Shown here: in pieces, positions 50,522-60,332 of the stretch
Layout of the letters: each line of letters starts with the position of its first letter
Position numbering within the stretch: the stretch's first letter is position 1
From: an uncultured Clostridia bacterium
GTDB lineage: Bacteria > Bacillota > Clostridia > Lachnospirales > Lachnospiraceae
DNA: 64,000 nt
NCBI GenBank assembly: GCA_937896665.1
Contig: CALBNS010000040.1
Location: 140,099-204,098 of the forward strand
Reading direction: 5' to 3'
Made by a program: the position numbers and the translations under genes
Notes under the pieces: generated by a model
Seen by the model: the letters and a program-made list of their open reading frames with translations, nothing else
Databases searched by the model: none
Told to the model about the DNA's origin: nothing

Positions 50522-51271
50522 TTATCCAATATAAAAATCCATAATCAACATAGTGATAAATCCAAAAATCAGAGAATACGTTGCCATCCTCTCAAAACCA
50601 TGGCTGTGTGTTTCCGGAATCATCTCATCACTAACTACATAAATCATCGTCCCACCTGCAAATGCCAGAGCGAATGGTAAAATTACAGTTGCCACAGATA
50701 CTGCTGAAAAGCCAATCATCGTTCCAATTATCTCAATTATGCCCGTAAAACTTGCAATGCAGAACACCCTCCATTTCGAAACTCCTGCCATAATAAGTGG
50801 AGATACAATTACCATCCCCTCCGGAATATTCTGAAGTGCAATGCCAACTGCCACCGTAATTGCATTACCGACATTTTCGCTGCCAAAACCAACTCCCGCA
50901 GCAATACCCTCTGGTAAATTATGTATGGCAATCGCCATGACAAACAGCATGACTTTATTAATGGAATTTTGCACTTCTGAATGCGTTTCCTGATCCATCC
51001 CGGTAATATGATGTAAATGAGGTGTTACTTTATCCGCAATATTCAAAAAAATAGCACCCGCAAGAATCCCAATTGCTGTAATCCATATATTCCCTTCTTC
51101 TAATGAGGGGACAATCAATCCTAGAACAGCTGCTGCGAGCATAATTCCCGCCGCAAAACCAAGAATCACATCATTAAACTTATGTGGTACTTTTTGAAAT
51201 AAAAAACCTAACAAAACACCAACAATCGTTGCGCCGCCGACCCCAAGCGCCGTAATCAAAGCTAATTGCAT
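50522..51271 (-). CDS. ZIP-family metal transporter
   Basis: A 249-residue ZIP protein with about eight helices. The metal-site motifs are HNLPEGIAAGVGF and QNIPEGMVIVSP, and a His-rich loop (HLHHITGMDQETHSE) joins helices III and IV. It takes up zinc or other divalent metals. The ATG follows AGGAGGTTGTTT; the longer frame has no such site. It is first in the ZIP-DMT-rlmH-ThrE series. Confidence 0.9.
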   Translation of the reverse strand: MQLALITALGVGGATIVGVLLGFLFQKVPHKFNDVILGFAAGIMLAAAVLGLIVPSLEEGNIWITAIGILAGAIFLNIADKVTPHLHHITGMDQETHSEVQNSINKVMLFVMAIAIHNLPEGIAAGVGFGSENVGNAITVAVGIALQNIPEGMVIVSPLIMAGVSKWRVFCIASFTGIIEIIGTMIGFSAVSVATVILPFALAFAGGTMIYVVSDEMIPETHSHGFERMATYSLIFGFITMLIMDFYIG

Positions 51272-51300
51272 AAACAACCTCCTGACAAGTTTATTACTAT

Positions 51301-51309
51301 ATTTTATCA
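51301..51309 (-). promoter_or_regulatory. Extended -10 of the ZIP transporter gene
   Basis: Minus-strand TGATAAAAT, about 30 bases before the ZIP start; a weak TTTATA lies 17 bases upstream. It directly follows the terminator of the preceding redox operon. Confidence 0.4.
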
Positions 51310-51333
51310 TAATCATTTCGTTTTATAAAGGAC

Positions 51334-51367
51334 AAACAAAACCTCTCCTGTTTTCGCAGGAGAGGTT
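51334..51367 (-). terminator. Terminator of the nfnAB operon
   Basis: Minus-strand AACCTCTCCTG, loop CGAAAA, CAGGAGAGGTT followed by TTGTTTG. An 11-bp perfect stem 18 bases after the stop codon. Confidence 0.88.
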
Positions 51368-51384
51368 CCGATTACAATTTCATA

Positions 51385-52773
51385 TTATTTATTACTTAAA
51401 TATTCATGAATACCTTTTGCCCCTGCTTTTCCTGCTCCCATCGCTAGAATAACAGTTGCAGCACCTGTTACAGCATCACCGCCAGCATAAACACCTTCTT
51501 TAGTTGTCTTACCGTTTGATTCATCAGCAACAATACATTTCCATTTATTCACTTCCAGACCCTCTGTTGTAGAAGAAATCAATGGATTTGGTGATGTTCC
51601 AAGTGACATGATTACTGTGTCTAATTCCATCTCAAATTCAGAGCCGTCAATTACAACTGGTATTCTTCTTCCGGAAGCATCTGGTTCACCAAGCTCCATC
51701 TTCACGCATCTCATACCTTTTACATATCCATTGTCATCTACTAAGATTTCAACAGGATTTGTCAATAAATCAAAGATTACGCCTTCTTCTTTTGCATGAT
51801 GAACTTCTTCTACTCTGGCTGGCAATTCCTCTTCACTACGACGATACACGATATGTACATCTGCGCCAAGACGGAGTGCTGTTCTTGCAGCATCCATTGC
51901 TACATTACCACCACCGATTACAGCTACTTTTGTACCGGCTGCGATTGGTGTATCATAAGAATCATCAAATGCTTTCATTAGATTGTTACGTGTCAGATAT
52001 TCGTTTGCTGAGAATACACCGTTTGCATTTTCACCAGGAATTCCCATGAATTTTGGAAGCCCAGCACCAGAACCGATAAATACGGCTTCAAATCCTTCAT
52101 CCTCAATTAATTGGTCAATTGTTGTAGATTTACCAATAACGACATTTGTTTCAAACTTAACGCCGAGTTCTTTTACTTTATCAATTTCTTTTGCTACAAC
52201 TTTATGTTTTGGAAGACGGAATTCTGGAATACCATAAACTAATACACCGCCAAGTTCATGCAATGCTTCAAATACAGTTACTTCATATCCTAATTTTGCC
52301 AAATCACCTGCACATGTAAGACCTGCAGGGCCTGAACCGATAACCGCCACTTTATGCCCATTTGTAGATTCTGCTTTCTCAGGTTTAATATCGTTTTCCA
52401 AAGCATAATCTGCAATAAATCTTTCTAACTTACCGATTGATACAGGCTCGCCTTTGATACCACGGATACACTTTCCTTCACACTGTGACTCCTGAGGACA
52501 AACACGTCCGCAAACAGCCGGAAGTGCTGAGGACTTACTGATAATCTTATATGCCTCTTCAAAATTTCCTTCTTTTACTTCGTGGATAAACGCAGGAATA
52601 TTAATTGAAACCGGACATCCTTGAACACATTTTGCATTCTTACAGTTGATACATCTAGAAGCTTCTTCCATTGCTTCTTCTTTATTATATCCATAACATA
52701 CTTCTTCAAAGTTTGTTGCACGTACTTTTGCATCCTGTTCTCTTACAGGTACTTTCTTTAATACATCAGCCAT
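51385..52773 (-). CDS. nfnB: NfnB-type FAD/Fe-S oxidoreductase (annotated glutamate synthase small subunit, GltA)
   Basis: A 462-residue flavoprotein. The N-terminal domain carries two [4Fe-4S] sites (CINCKNAKCVQGCP, then CGRVCPQESQCEGKC). Two Rossmann domains follow: FAD VAVIGSGPAGLTCAGDLAKLG and NAD(P) VAVIGGGNVAMDAARTALRLG. Paired with the adjacent ferredoxin-reductase-like subunit, it fits NADH-dependent reduced ferredoxin:NADP+ oxidoreductase (NfnAB), which bifurcates or confurcates electrons. Commonly mislabelled as glutamate synthase; no large subunit is present. The ATG overlaps the upstream stop codon (TAATG). Confidence 0.85.
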   Translation of the reverse strand: MADVLKKVPVREQDAKVRATNFEEVCYGYNKEEAMEEASRCINCKNAKCVQGCPVSINIPAFIHEVKEGNFEEAYKIISKSSALPAVCGRVCPQESQCEGKCIRGIKGEPVSIGKLERFIADYALENDIKPEKAESTNGHKVAVIGSGPAGLTCAGDLAKLGYEVTVFEALHELGGVLVYGIPEFRLPKHKVVAKEIDKVKELGVKFETNVVIGKSTTIDQLIEDEGFEAVFIGSGAGLPKFMGIPGENANGVFSANEYLTRNNLMKAFDDSYDTPIAAGTKVAVIGGGNVAMDAARTALRLGADVHIVYRRSEEELPARVEEVHHAKEEGVIFDLLTNPVEILVDDNGYVKGMRCVKMELGEPDASGRRIPVVIDGSEFEMELDTVIMSLGTSPNPLISSTTEGLEVNKWKCIVADESNGKTTKEGVYAGGDAVTGAATVILAMGAGKAGAKGIHEYLSNK

Positions 52774-53663
52774 TATTCGTCACCTCCACAATGTCCACAT
52801 CCGCCATGATGTGTATCGCCTTCCTGTAATTTTAACATTGCACGGCCTTCTGCTGTTTTGTACATCTGCTGTCTCTTCATAGCCTGATCGAAATCTACCA
52901 AATGACCATCGAATTCAGGTCCATCTACACATGCAAATTTGATTTCATCTCCAACCTGAAGGCGACATGCACCACACATACCTGTTCCATCTACCATGAT
53001 TGGATTCATACTTACAATTGTAGGAATTCCAAGTTTCTTTGTTGTAAGGCAGGCGAATTTCATCATAATCATTGGTCCGATTGCGACACATAAATCGTAT
53101 TTTTTACCTTCTTCATTTACTAACTGCTCAACTTTTGAAGTAACAAGACCTGCATGTCCATATGAACCGTCATCTGTGCATGGATAATAATTACCTGCTA
53201 CTGCCGCCATTTCTTTTTCTAAAATCAATAAGTCTTTTGTCTTAGAACCTACGATAACATCCGCTTCAATACCTCTTTCGTGCAGCCATTTTACCTGCGG
53301 ATAAACCGGTGCCGCACCAACACCACCTGCAACGAACAAGATTTTTTTCTTCTTTAATACTTCTAACTCTTCTGATACAAATTCAGAAGCACAGCCTAAC
53401 GGTCCAGTAAAATCTCTGAAGCTGTCTCCTGCCTGTAACTTTGACATTCGTTCTGTTGAAGATCCTACTGTTTGTAACACAATTGTGATTGTTCCTGCTT
53501 CTCTATCATAATCGCAGATTGTTAAAGGAATTCTCTCTCCTCTTTCGTCCATTTTCACGATTACGAATTGCCCTGGCTGACAGCTTTTTGCAACTCTTGG
53601 TGCTTCTACATCCATAAGAAAAATTTTATCAGCCAATTTTTCTGCTTTTCGTATTTTATACAT
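52773..53663 (-). CDS. nfnA: NfnA-type FAD/NAD-binding subunit (sulfide dehydrogenase/DHOD electron-transfer-like)
   Basis: A 296-residue ferredoxin-NADP reductase fold. The FAD part has QFVIVKMDERGERIPLTICDYD, the NAD part LFVAGGVGAAPVYPQVKWL. The [2Fe-2S] cluster lies in MCGACRLQVGDEIKFACVDGPEFDGH. The C-terminus is a striking HHGGCGHCGG. It is the small subunit of an Nfn-like complex with the next gene. The ATG follows AGGAGGCATAAC; the longer frame is rejected on that basis. Confidence 0.85.
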   Translation of the reverse strand: MYKIRKAEKLADKIFLMDVEAPRVAKSCQPGQFVIVKMDERGERIPLTICDYDREAGTITIVLQTVGSSTERMSKLQAGDSFRDFTGPLGCASEFVSEELEVLKKKKILFVAGGVGAAPVYPQVKWLHERGIEADVIVGSKTKDLLILEKEMAAVAGNYYPCTDDGSYGHAGLVTSKVEQLVNEEGKKYDLCVAIGPMIMMKFACLTTKKLGIPTIVSMNPIMVDGTGMCGACRLQVGDEIKFACVDGPEFDGHLVDFDQAMKRQQMYKTAEGRAMLKLQEGDTHHGGCGHCGGDE

Positions 53664-53693
53664 GTTATGCCTCCTAACAAATTTTCTAAACCT

Positions 53694-53722
53694 ATAATAG
53701 AGCAACTTTCTTGAAATATCAA
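53694..53722 (-). promoter_or_regulatory. Promoter of nfnAB with a small palindrome over the -35
   Basis: Minus-strand TTGATA, 17-base spacer, TATTAT, about 31 bases before the nfnA start. The -35 is inside the inverted repeat CTTGA-TATT-TCAAG, which could be an operator. Confidence 0.5.
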
Positions 53723-53759
53723 GATATTATGCCTTAATTTCGAAGATAGCCTATGCAAA

Positions 53760-53782
53760 GAGCAGGTGATATACACCTGCTC
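53760..53782 (-). terminator. Hairpin after the alcohol dehydrogenase gene
   Basis: A 9-bp stem GAGCAGGTG/CACCTGCTC with a 5-base loop, 24 bases after the stop codon. The T-tract is short (TTT), so termination is likely but not certain. Confidence 0.6.
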
Positions 53783-53806
53783 CTTGTAAATCTATGTATT
53801 CTAATT

Positions 53807-54988
53807 TTAGAAATCAACTTCTGTTCCGTAATAAATACATGTAAATAATTTTTCCATGGTTGCCGGATCAATTGGTCTTGGATTAGAACCTGTACAAGCA
53901 TCACCAACAGCAAGCTCTGCAATTGTAGCAATCTTTTCTTTAAATTCTTCTTCTATAATACCGAACTCTTTTAATGTAGCCGGGATTCCAAGGATTACAT
54001 TGAATTCATCAATCTTAGCACATAAACTGTTGATTAATGATTTCTCAGAAGCTCCTGCAAGTCCTACCTTACGTGCAATCTCTGCATAACGTTTTGCAGC
54101 AACTGGATCTTTTGCGTTATATTTGATTACATATGGTAAGTACATTGCATTCGCAAGACCATGTGTAATATGTCCTGTTGAGAATGCAGCACCTGTCTTA
54201 TGAGCCATAGAGTGCACTATACCAAGCAATGCATTCGAAAATGCCATACCAGCCAGGCACTGTGCATCATGCATCTGTGCTCTTGCTTCCATATTTCCTT
54301 TAAATGAAGCCGGTAAATAATCAAATACCATTTCAATTGCCTGAATTGCCAATGGATCTGTATATACACAGTTTAATGTCGATACATATGCTTCAATTGC
54401 ATGTGTTAATGCATCCATACCTGTATAAGCAACCTGATGTGCAGGAAGTTTTTCTACTAATTCTGAATCAACGATAGCTACGTCCGGTGTTATTTCAAAA
54501 TCAGCTAATGGATATTTCACACCTTTTGCATAGTCTGTGATAACAGAGAAAGCAGTAACTTCTGTAGCCGTTCCTGATGTAGAAGGAATCGCTGCAAATT
54601 TTGCTTTTGTTCTTAATTTAGGGAAATTGAAAGGAATACATAAATCTTCAAAAGTTACGTCTGGGTATTCATAAAATGCCCACATCGCTTTTGCCGCGTC
54701 AATTGGGGAACCACCACCCATAGATACAATCCAGTCAGGCTCGAATGATCTCATTGCTTCAGCACCTTTCATAACTGTCTCAACAGAAGGGTCTGGTTCA
54801 ACGCCTTCGAATATTTCCACTTCCATACCTGCTTCTTTCAGATAATTCACTGCCTTATCCAAAAATCCCTGACGTTTCATAGAGCCGCCGCCAACTACAA
54901 GAATAGCTTTTTTACCTTTTAGGTTTTTCAATTCTTCTAAGCTTCCTTTTCCATGATAAATGTCTCTTGGTAATGTAAATCTTGCCAT
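53807..54988 (-). CDS. Iron-containing alcohol dehydrogenase
   Basis: A 393-residue group III alcohol dehydrogenase. The nucleotide loop is VSMGGGSPIDAAK. The metal-binding region has GMDALTHAIEAYVS and HSMAHKTGAAFSTGHITHGLANA. It interconverts an aldehyde or ketone and alcohol with NAD(P)H; butanol, ethanol or 1,3-propanediol dehydrogenases look alike. The ATG follows AGGAGAGGAAATT. It has its own promoter and terminator, so it is monocistronic. Confidence 0.92.
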   Translation of the reverse strand: MARFTLPRDIYHGKGSLEELKNLKGKKAILVVGGGSMKRQGFLDKAVNYLKEAGMEVEIFEGVEPDPSVETVMKGAEAMRSFEPDWIVSMGGGSPIDAAKAMWAFYEYPDVTFEDLCIPFNFPKLRTKAKFAAIPSTSGTATEVTAFSVITDYAKGVKYPLADFEITPDVAIVDSELVEKLPAHQVAYTGMDALTHAIEAYVSTLNCVYTDPLAIQAIEMVFDYLPASFKGNMEARAQMHDAQCLAGMAFSNALLGIVHSMAHKTGAAFSTGHITHGLANAMYLPYVIKYNAKDPVAAKRYAEIARKVGLAGASEKSLINSLCAKIDEFNVILGIPATLKEFGIIEEEFKEKIATIAELAVGDACTGSNPRPIDPATMEKLFTCIYYGTEVDF

Positions 54989-55034
54989 AATTTCCTCTCC
55001 TTTTATAATTATTTCGTTATTTTATCTGAAAACA

Positions 55035-55063
55035 ATTATAACTTTTTCAAACAGTTTATGCAA
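55035..55063 (-). promoter_or_regulatory. Promoter of the iron alcohol dehydrogenase gene
   Basis: Minus-strand TTGCAT, 17-base spacer, TATAAT, about 46 bases before the start codon. Confidence 0.65.
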
Positions 55064-55096
55064 TAGTTTACAAATATAATTTATAAATTTTTACCC

Positions 55097-55129
55097 AAAA
55101 GGGACAAAGGAGTATAATACGCTTTGTCC
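55097..55129 (-). terminator. Terminator after folD
   Basis: Minus-strand GGACAAAG, 12-base loop, CTTTGTCC, then CTTTTGGG. It lies 10 bases after the folD stop codon. Confidence 0.65.
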
Positions 55130-55139
55130 TCAATAACAT

Positions 55140-55976
55140 CTATCTTACAGTCTCTACACAATTGTTCATTAACATTGCAATTGTCATTGGTCCTACCCCG
55201 CCTGGTACAGGTGTGATAGCACTTACTTTGCCAACCACATCATCAAAATCTACATCACCACATAATTTGTTGTCTGCATTTCTGTGAATGCCAACATCAA
55301 TAACAACGGCACCTTCTTTTACATATTCTTTTGTCACGAATTTCGGTTTGCCGATTGCTGCGACAAGAATATCTGCCTTTTGTGTAATTTCTTTCAAATT
55401 ACGAGTTTTGGAATGTGTAATTGTCACTGTTCCATTCTCACGAAGTAACAAAATTGCCATCGGTTTACCCACAATATTACTTCTTCCAATTACAACACAA
55501 TTCTTGCCCTCAATCTCAATGTTAGAGCGTTTTAACAACTGAATAACACCTGCAGGTGTACACGGAAGAAATCCTTTCGTTCCAATACACATAGTTCCCA
55601 CTGTCTCCGGATGGAAACCATCAACATCTTTTTTTGGTGAAATGGCTTCAATTACTGCATTCTCATTAATATGTTTTGGTAATGGAAGCTGTACAAGAAT
55701 ACCATGAACATTGTTATTCCGATTCAAATCGTCAATTAACTTCAATAATTCTTCTTCTGTAATCGTCTCTTCCATCTCATAAGACAATGATTCAATTCCG
55801 ATATATGCACAGGCTTTTTTCTTATTATTTACATAAACGCAGGAAGCCGGATCATTTCCCACTTGAATTACTGCAAGGCAAGGTACAGTCCCTTTTTCTT
55901 TTAACTGTGCTACTTCCTCTTTTAGTTCATCTTTAATCTGCGCTGAGATTGCTTTTCCATCTATTAAGTATGCCAT
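55140..55976 (-). CDS. folD: Methylene-THF dehydrogenase/methenyl-THF cyclohydrolase
   Basis: A 278-residue bifunctional FolD. The catalytic block is YVNNKKKACAYIGI (active-site Tyr and Lys), followed by GILVQLPLPKHI, the dinucleotide loop VVIGRSNIVGKPMAILL and the C-terminal TPVPGGVGPMTIAML. It interconverts 5,10-methylene-THF and 10-formyl-THF. It starts 11 bases after fhs, making a two-gene one-carbon operon. Confidence 0.97.
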   Translation of the reverse strand: MAYLIDGKAISAQIKDELKEEVAQLKEKGTVPCLAVIQVGNDPASCVYVNNKKKACAYIGIESLSYEMEETITEEELLKLIDDLNRNNNVHGILVQLPLPKHINENAVIEAISPKKDVDGFHPETVGTMCIGTKGFLPCTPAGVIQLLKRSNIEIEGKNCVVIGRSNIVGKPMAILLLRENGTVTITHSKTRNLKEITQKADILVAAIGKPKFVTKEYVKEGAVVIDVGIHRNADNKLCGDVDFDDVVGKVSAITPVPGGVGPMTIAMLMNNCVETVR

Positions 55977-55987
55977 TTAATTGCCTC

Positions 55988-57658
55988 CTAGAATAATCCT
56001 GTAATAGTGCCCTCTTCATTTACATCAATGCCATTTGCCGCTGGAACCTTTGGAAGCCCAGGCATTGTCATAATTGCACCTGTCAGGGCGACAACGAAAC
56101 CAGCTCCCGCATTTACATATACCTCGCGGATATGAATATCAAAGTTTTCCGGTTTGCCAAGCAATGTAGCATCGTCAGACAATGAATACTGGTTTTTCGC
56201 CATACAGATTGGGAAATGTCCATAGCCCATTGCTTCAATCTTAGCAAGCTGTTTTTCAGCAGCAGGTGTATAATCGACGCCCCGTGCACCATAAATCTCT
56301 TTCGCAATTGTTTCAATCTTTTCTTTTAAAGACAATTCATCATCATACAATGTATGGAAATGACTTTCTTTTTTATTAAGAGTTTCAAGAACCTTTTCTG
56401 CCAGTGCAATACCGCCTTCGCCGCCTTTTGCCCATACTTCAGACAATGCAAATTCACAGCCCCTCTCTTCACAGAAATTGCGAATAAACTCATATTCGCC
56501 CTCAGTATCTGATACAAACGAATTCAGTGTAACAATAACCGGAACACCAAATTTATGTACATTTTCAATGTGCTTTTCTAAATTTACAATTCCTTTTTTG
56601 AGTGCTTCCAAATTTTCTTCATTCAAATCTTTCTTTGCAACTCCGCCATTGTATTTTAATGCGCGAACTGTTGCTACAATCACAACTGCATCAGGTTTCA
56701 ATCCTGCCATACGACACTTAATATTCATAAACTTTTCTGCACCAAGGTCAGCACCAAAACCAGCCTCCGTAATTGTAATATCACTTAATTTAAGCGCCAT
56801 CTTTGTAGCTTTTACACTATTGCAGCCGTGTGCAATATTAGCAAATGGTCCGCCATGTACAAGTGCCGGTGTATGCTCCAGAGTCTGAATCAGATTCGGC
56901 TTCATGGCATCCTTCAACAAAGCTGTCATCGCTCCTGTCGCATTCAGTTCATCTGCTGTTACCGGCTCTCCTGCAAAGTTGTATGCCACAACAATACGAC
57001 CAAGTCGTTTCTTTAAATCCTGAATATCATCTGCAAGGCACAAGATCGCCATAATTTCAGAAGCAACCGTAATTACAAAATGGTCTTCTCTAACCATACC
57101 ATCCGTCTTATTTCCAAGACCCACTACAACGTTACGAAGTACTCTGTCATTCATATCAAGACAACGTTTCCATACAATCTGTCTTGGATCAATCTGAAGT
57201 GTATTTCCCTGCTGGATGTGATTATCCAACATTGCAGCCAATAAGTTATTGGCAGATGTAATTGCATGAAAATCTCCTGTAAAATGTAGATTCAAATCTT
57301 CCATTGGTACTACCTGGGCATATCCGCCACCTGCAGCTCCTCCCTTAATTCCAAAACATGGACCCAGGGAAGGCTCACGGAGTGCAATAATTGCTTTTTT
57401 ATTTAATTTTGCCATTGCCTGTCCAAGACCAACAGATGTCGTGGTCTTTCCCTCTCCTGCGGGGGTTGGATTAATTGCTGTTATAAGTACAAGCTTTCCA
57501 TCAGGACGTTCTTTTATGTTCTCCCATAACTCATCTGACAATTTTGCTTTATACTTCCCGTATAATTCCAAGTCATCCTCATTAATTCCTATACCTGCAG
57601 CCACATCCTTAATTGGCATCATCACAGCTTCCTGTGCAATCTGAATATCAGTTTTCAT
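55988..57658 (-). CDS. fhs: Formate-tetrahydrofolate ligase
   Basis: A 556-residue Fhs of full length. The ATP loop is [18 protein letters not shown]; other blocks are [44 protein letters not shown] sequence and [20 protein letters not shown] near the end. It makes 10-formyl-THF from formate, ATP and THF for purines and formyl-Met, and in acetogens it is part of the Wood-Ljungdahl methyl branch. Other genes of that pathway are not here. The ATG follows AGGAGGATACAAT. Confidence 0.97.
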   Translation of the reverse strand: MKTDIQIAQEAVMMPIKDVAAGIGINEDDLELYGKYKAKLSDELWENIKERPDGKLVLITAINPTPAGEGKTTTSVGLGQAMAKLNKKAIIALREPSLGPCFGIKGGAAGGGYAQVVPMEDLNLHFTGDFHAITSANNLLAAMLDNHIQQGNTLQIDPRQIVWKRCLDMNDRVLRNVVVGLGNKTDGMVREDHFVITVASEIMAILCLADDIQDLKKRLGRIVVAYNFAGEPVTADELNATGAMTALLKDAMKPNLIQTLEHTPALVHGGPFANIAHGCNSVKATKMALKLSDITITEAGFGADLGAEKFMNIKCRMAGLKPDAVVIVATVRALKYNGGVAKKDLNEENLEALKKGIVNLEKHIENVHKFGVPVIVTLNSFVSDTEGEYEFIRNFCEERGCEFALSEVWAKGGEGGIALAEKVLETLNKKESHFHTLYDDELSLKEKIETIAKEIYGARGVDYTPAAEKQLAKIEAMGYGHFPICMAKNQYSLSDDATLLGKPENFDIHIREVYVNAGAGFVVALTGAIMTMPGLPKVPAANGIDVNEEGTITGLF

Positions 57659-57743
57659 ATTGTATCCTCCTCATCTTATATATATTATATCTATTTATAT
57701 ACACAAAGTTCGATTCAGCAGCTTTACTCCCAATTCTCACTGC

Positions 57744-60269
57744 TTACACATAATCTTCTATATATTGTTCAAATTCTTCCATAGACATCAGTACTTTCCT
57801 TGGCTTTGTTCCTTCCTCTTCTCCCACTACCCCGGCTTCTTCAAGCTGATCCATTATTCTTGCCGCGCGGTTAAATCCAATTTTTAATACTCTCTGAAGC
57901 ATACCAATCGAAGCCTTATCTTTTTCAATCACAAATTTGCCCGCATCTACAAAATAAACGTCTCTGTCATCACCTCCGCCAGCCATTCCTGATGCTGTAT
58001 TACTGTTGGCACTGCTGTTCACGTGATTTGTTATTTCTTCATTATACAGGGTTTCTCCATTATTAGTAATTAAGAAATCAACAACGTTCTGTACTTCCTT
58101 ATCGGATACGAATGAGCCTTGTATACGAACTGGTTTCGGGTAACCATAAGGAGAGAATAGCATATCTCCTTTTCCCAATAGCTTTTCAGCTCCATTCATA
58201 TCAAGAATTGTACGTGAATCTACGCCCGATGATACAGAAAATGCAATTCTAGACGGCATATTTGCTTTAATCAAACCTGTAATAACATTTACAGAAGGTC
58301 TCTGTGTCGCAACTACCAAATGAATACCGGCAGCTCTGGCAAGCTGTGCCAGACGGCATATTGCATCCTCTACCTCTCCCGGGGCTACCATCATAAGATC
58401 CGCCAACTCGTCAACAATAATGACAATCTGCGGCATTTTCTCCGGTTTATCCTCGCCTTCAATCTCTGCAATAGAATTTACCTTATCATTGTAAGCTTCT
58501 AGATTTCGTACATTGTATTCCGAAAATAGCTGGTATCTTTTTGTCATCTCTGCAACTGCCCAATTAAGTGCTCCAGCTGCCTTTTTCGGATCCGTCACAA
58601 CCGGAATAAGGAGATGTGGAATTCCATTATATACACTTAATTCAACGACTTTAGGGTCAATCATAATAAGTTTTACTTCATCAGGTTTTGCCTTATAAAG
58701 AAGACTCATGATCAAAGTGTTAATACATACTGATTTTCCGGATCCTGTTGCGCCTGCAATTAAAACATGCGGCATCTTTGCAATATCTGTCACAACTACT
58801 TTTCCGGCAATATCCCTTCCAACTGCAAACGATAATTTTGAACTGCTTTTCTTGAACTCATCGGATTCCAATAAATCACGCAGTAAAACTGCTGTATTTT
58901 CCTGATTTGGCACTTCAATTCCAACCGCCGCTTTTCCCGGAATCGGGGCTTCTATACGAATATCTGAGGCGGCAAGATTAAGTTTGATATCATCTGCCAA
59001 TCCTACAATCTTACTGACTTTAACACCTTGTTCCGGTTGTAATTCATAACGCGTAACAGACGGACCACAGCTAATATTGGTTACAGTAACATTCACATGG
59101 AAATTTTGCAAAGTCTGCTGTAATTTTAATGCAGTCCGCCGCAGATGTTCGTCGGAATCCCCCGTTCCTCCGCTTCCTTTTGTCAAAAGTGATAATGGTG
59201 GAAATTTATGTATCTGTTTGGGTTTTTCCTGTTTCTTCTGGATTTCGATTTCTAAATTTGCCGTTTCCTCTTCCACCTGCTGTTTGCTTTCTTTTGTTTT
59301 CCGATTTTTGGTATGAGACTTTTCAGAAGATGTTACTTCCAAGTACTCAGGTTCTTCCACACTTTCTGCATTTACCTGATGATTTGCAGGTTTTGCCCGG
59401 TTGATGACAATATTCTCTGAAAAATCATTTGAAAATGACACATCTTCCGGCAAGCCACCTGTCGTAGAAAAATTCTTCGGTTCTGCTTTTATTTCCTTCA
59501 TTTCCGGAGATTTCTTCGCAATCTCTGTATCAAACGAGACACCGAATACTTTCTTGTCCGAACGCAGCTGTTTCTGTTTTTCTGCTTCCGCCTGCTCCTG
59601 TTCCCGTTTCTGGCGTCTTACTTCTGCCTGTTCCTTACGTCTTCTGGCATCCTCTTTGGCAGTAGAATATGCTTTAGAACTGCCCTTTTTAATTCCGCTG
59701 ATAAAAGATTTCTCAGTAATTATGACCATACAGATAATACTGATAATAATCGTTGTTACATATGTTCCGATTATACCGATAGCCGGACATAACAGACTAA
59801 TGATTGCGCCGCCAATCAGACCGCCCCCGTCTTTATGTAGCCTGCAGTCATTATAATATGTCAATAGATTCGCTTTTGAATCATAATCAATCATAATCAA
59901 CTGCAATAATGCACATATTATAATACATAGAATCAACATCGAGATTAATTTTATGTACGCAAGGGAAATGCCTTTGTTCGATTTTGCAAAGGCAATCCCT
60001 ACAAAAATAAGAATTGGTACAATATAGGCAGCAAGACCAAATATTCCAAACATAAATGAGGATAATAAATCGCCCACATAACCACCAATTCCAAAATTAC
60101 TTATCATTAATAGAACACAGACAGCAAAACTAGCTAAAATAATAACCTCATCTTGCAGAGAGCTGTCCTTTTGCTTATTAGTATTTGAAGTTTTGCCGGA
60201 ACCTTTTCTATTCGATTTTACAGTGTTGTTTTTTTTATTATGTTTCCCAGCATTAGTATTTGAAGACAT
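57744..60269 (-). CDS. ftsK: FtsK/SpoIIIE DNA translocase
   Basis: An 841-residue translocase. The N-terminus has four membrane helices (about residues 40-190). A long charged linker with Lys/Arg/Gln/Glu runs reaches about residue 370. The motor has Walker A IAGATGSGKSVCINTL and Walker B IVIIVDELADLMM, and the gamma winged-helix domain ends the protein (VLKIGFNRAARIMDQLEEAGVVG). It pumps chromosomal DNA through the septum at division or sporulation. The neighbouring tepA matches B. subtilis spoIIIE context. The ATG follows AGGAGGAGTATA. Confidence 0.95.
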   Translation of the reverse strand: MSSNTNAGKHNKKNNTVKSNRKGSGKTSNTNKQKDSSLQDEVIILASFAVCVLLMISNFGIGGYVGDLLSSFMFGIFGLAAYIVPILIFVGIAFAKSNKGISLAYIKLISMLILCIIICALLQLIMIDYDSKANLLTYYNDCRLHKDGGGLIGGAIISLLCPAIGIIGTYVTTIIISIICMVIITEKSFISGIKKGSSKAYSTAKEDARRRKEQAEVRRQKREQEQAEAEKQKQLRSDKKVFGVSFDTEIAKKSPEMKEIKAEPKNFSTTGGLPEDVSFSNDFSENIVINRAKPANHQVNAESVEEPEYLEVTSSEKSHTKNRKTKESKQQVEEETANLEIEIQKKQEKPKQIHKFPPLSLLTKGSGGTGDSDEHLRRTALKLQQTLQNFHVNVTVTNISCGPSVTRYELQPEQGVKVSKIVGLADDIKLNLAASDIRIEAPIPGKAAVGIEVPNQENTAVLLRDLLESDEFKKSSSKLSFAVGRDIAGKVVVTDIAKMPHVLIAGATGSGKSVCINTLIMSLLYKAKPDEVKLIMIDPKVVELSVYNGIPHLLIPVVTDPKKAAGALNWAVAEMTKRYQLFSEYNVRNLEAYNDKVNSIAEIEGEDKPEKMPQIVIIVDELADLMMVAPGEVEDAICRLAQLARAAGIHLVVATQRPSVNVITGLIKANMPSRIAFSVSSGVDSRTILDMNGAEKLLGKGDMLFSPYGYPKPVRIQGSFVSDKEVQNVVDFLITNNGETLYNEEITNHVNSSANSNTASGMAGGGDDRDVYFVDAGKFVIEKDKASIGMLQRVLKIGFNRAARIMDQLEEAGVVGEEEGTKPRKVLMSMEEFEQYIEDYV

Positions 60270-60303
60270 TATACTCCTCCTGTTCTCGCAATATAACAAG
60301 CCT

Positions 60304-60332
60304 AGTATAACACGATTAAATTCCTATGTCAT
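60304..60332 (-). promoter_or_regulatory. Promoter of ftsK/spoIIIE inside the tepA 3' end
   Basis: Minus-strand ATGACA, 17-base spacer, TATACT preceded by TGT. The -35 overlaps the last codons and stop of tepA, and the -10 lies 35 bases before the ftsK start. Confidence 0.55.

Noticed and set aside
51385..52773. Glutamate synthase small subunit
   Set aside because: No large subunit is present and the adjacent FAD/[2Fe-2S] gene fits an Nfn-type pair better.
57659..57743. THF riboswitch ahead of fhs-folD
   Set aside because: Such riboswitches occur before folate genes in Clostridia, but the gap is only 85 bases and mostly A/T-rich promoter-like sequence with no paired structure I could find.
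58320..59856. Several plus-strand frames antisense to ftsK
   Set aside because: They mirror the Walker motifs and charged linker of ftsK in reverse and show no recognisable domains.
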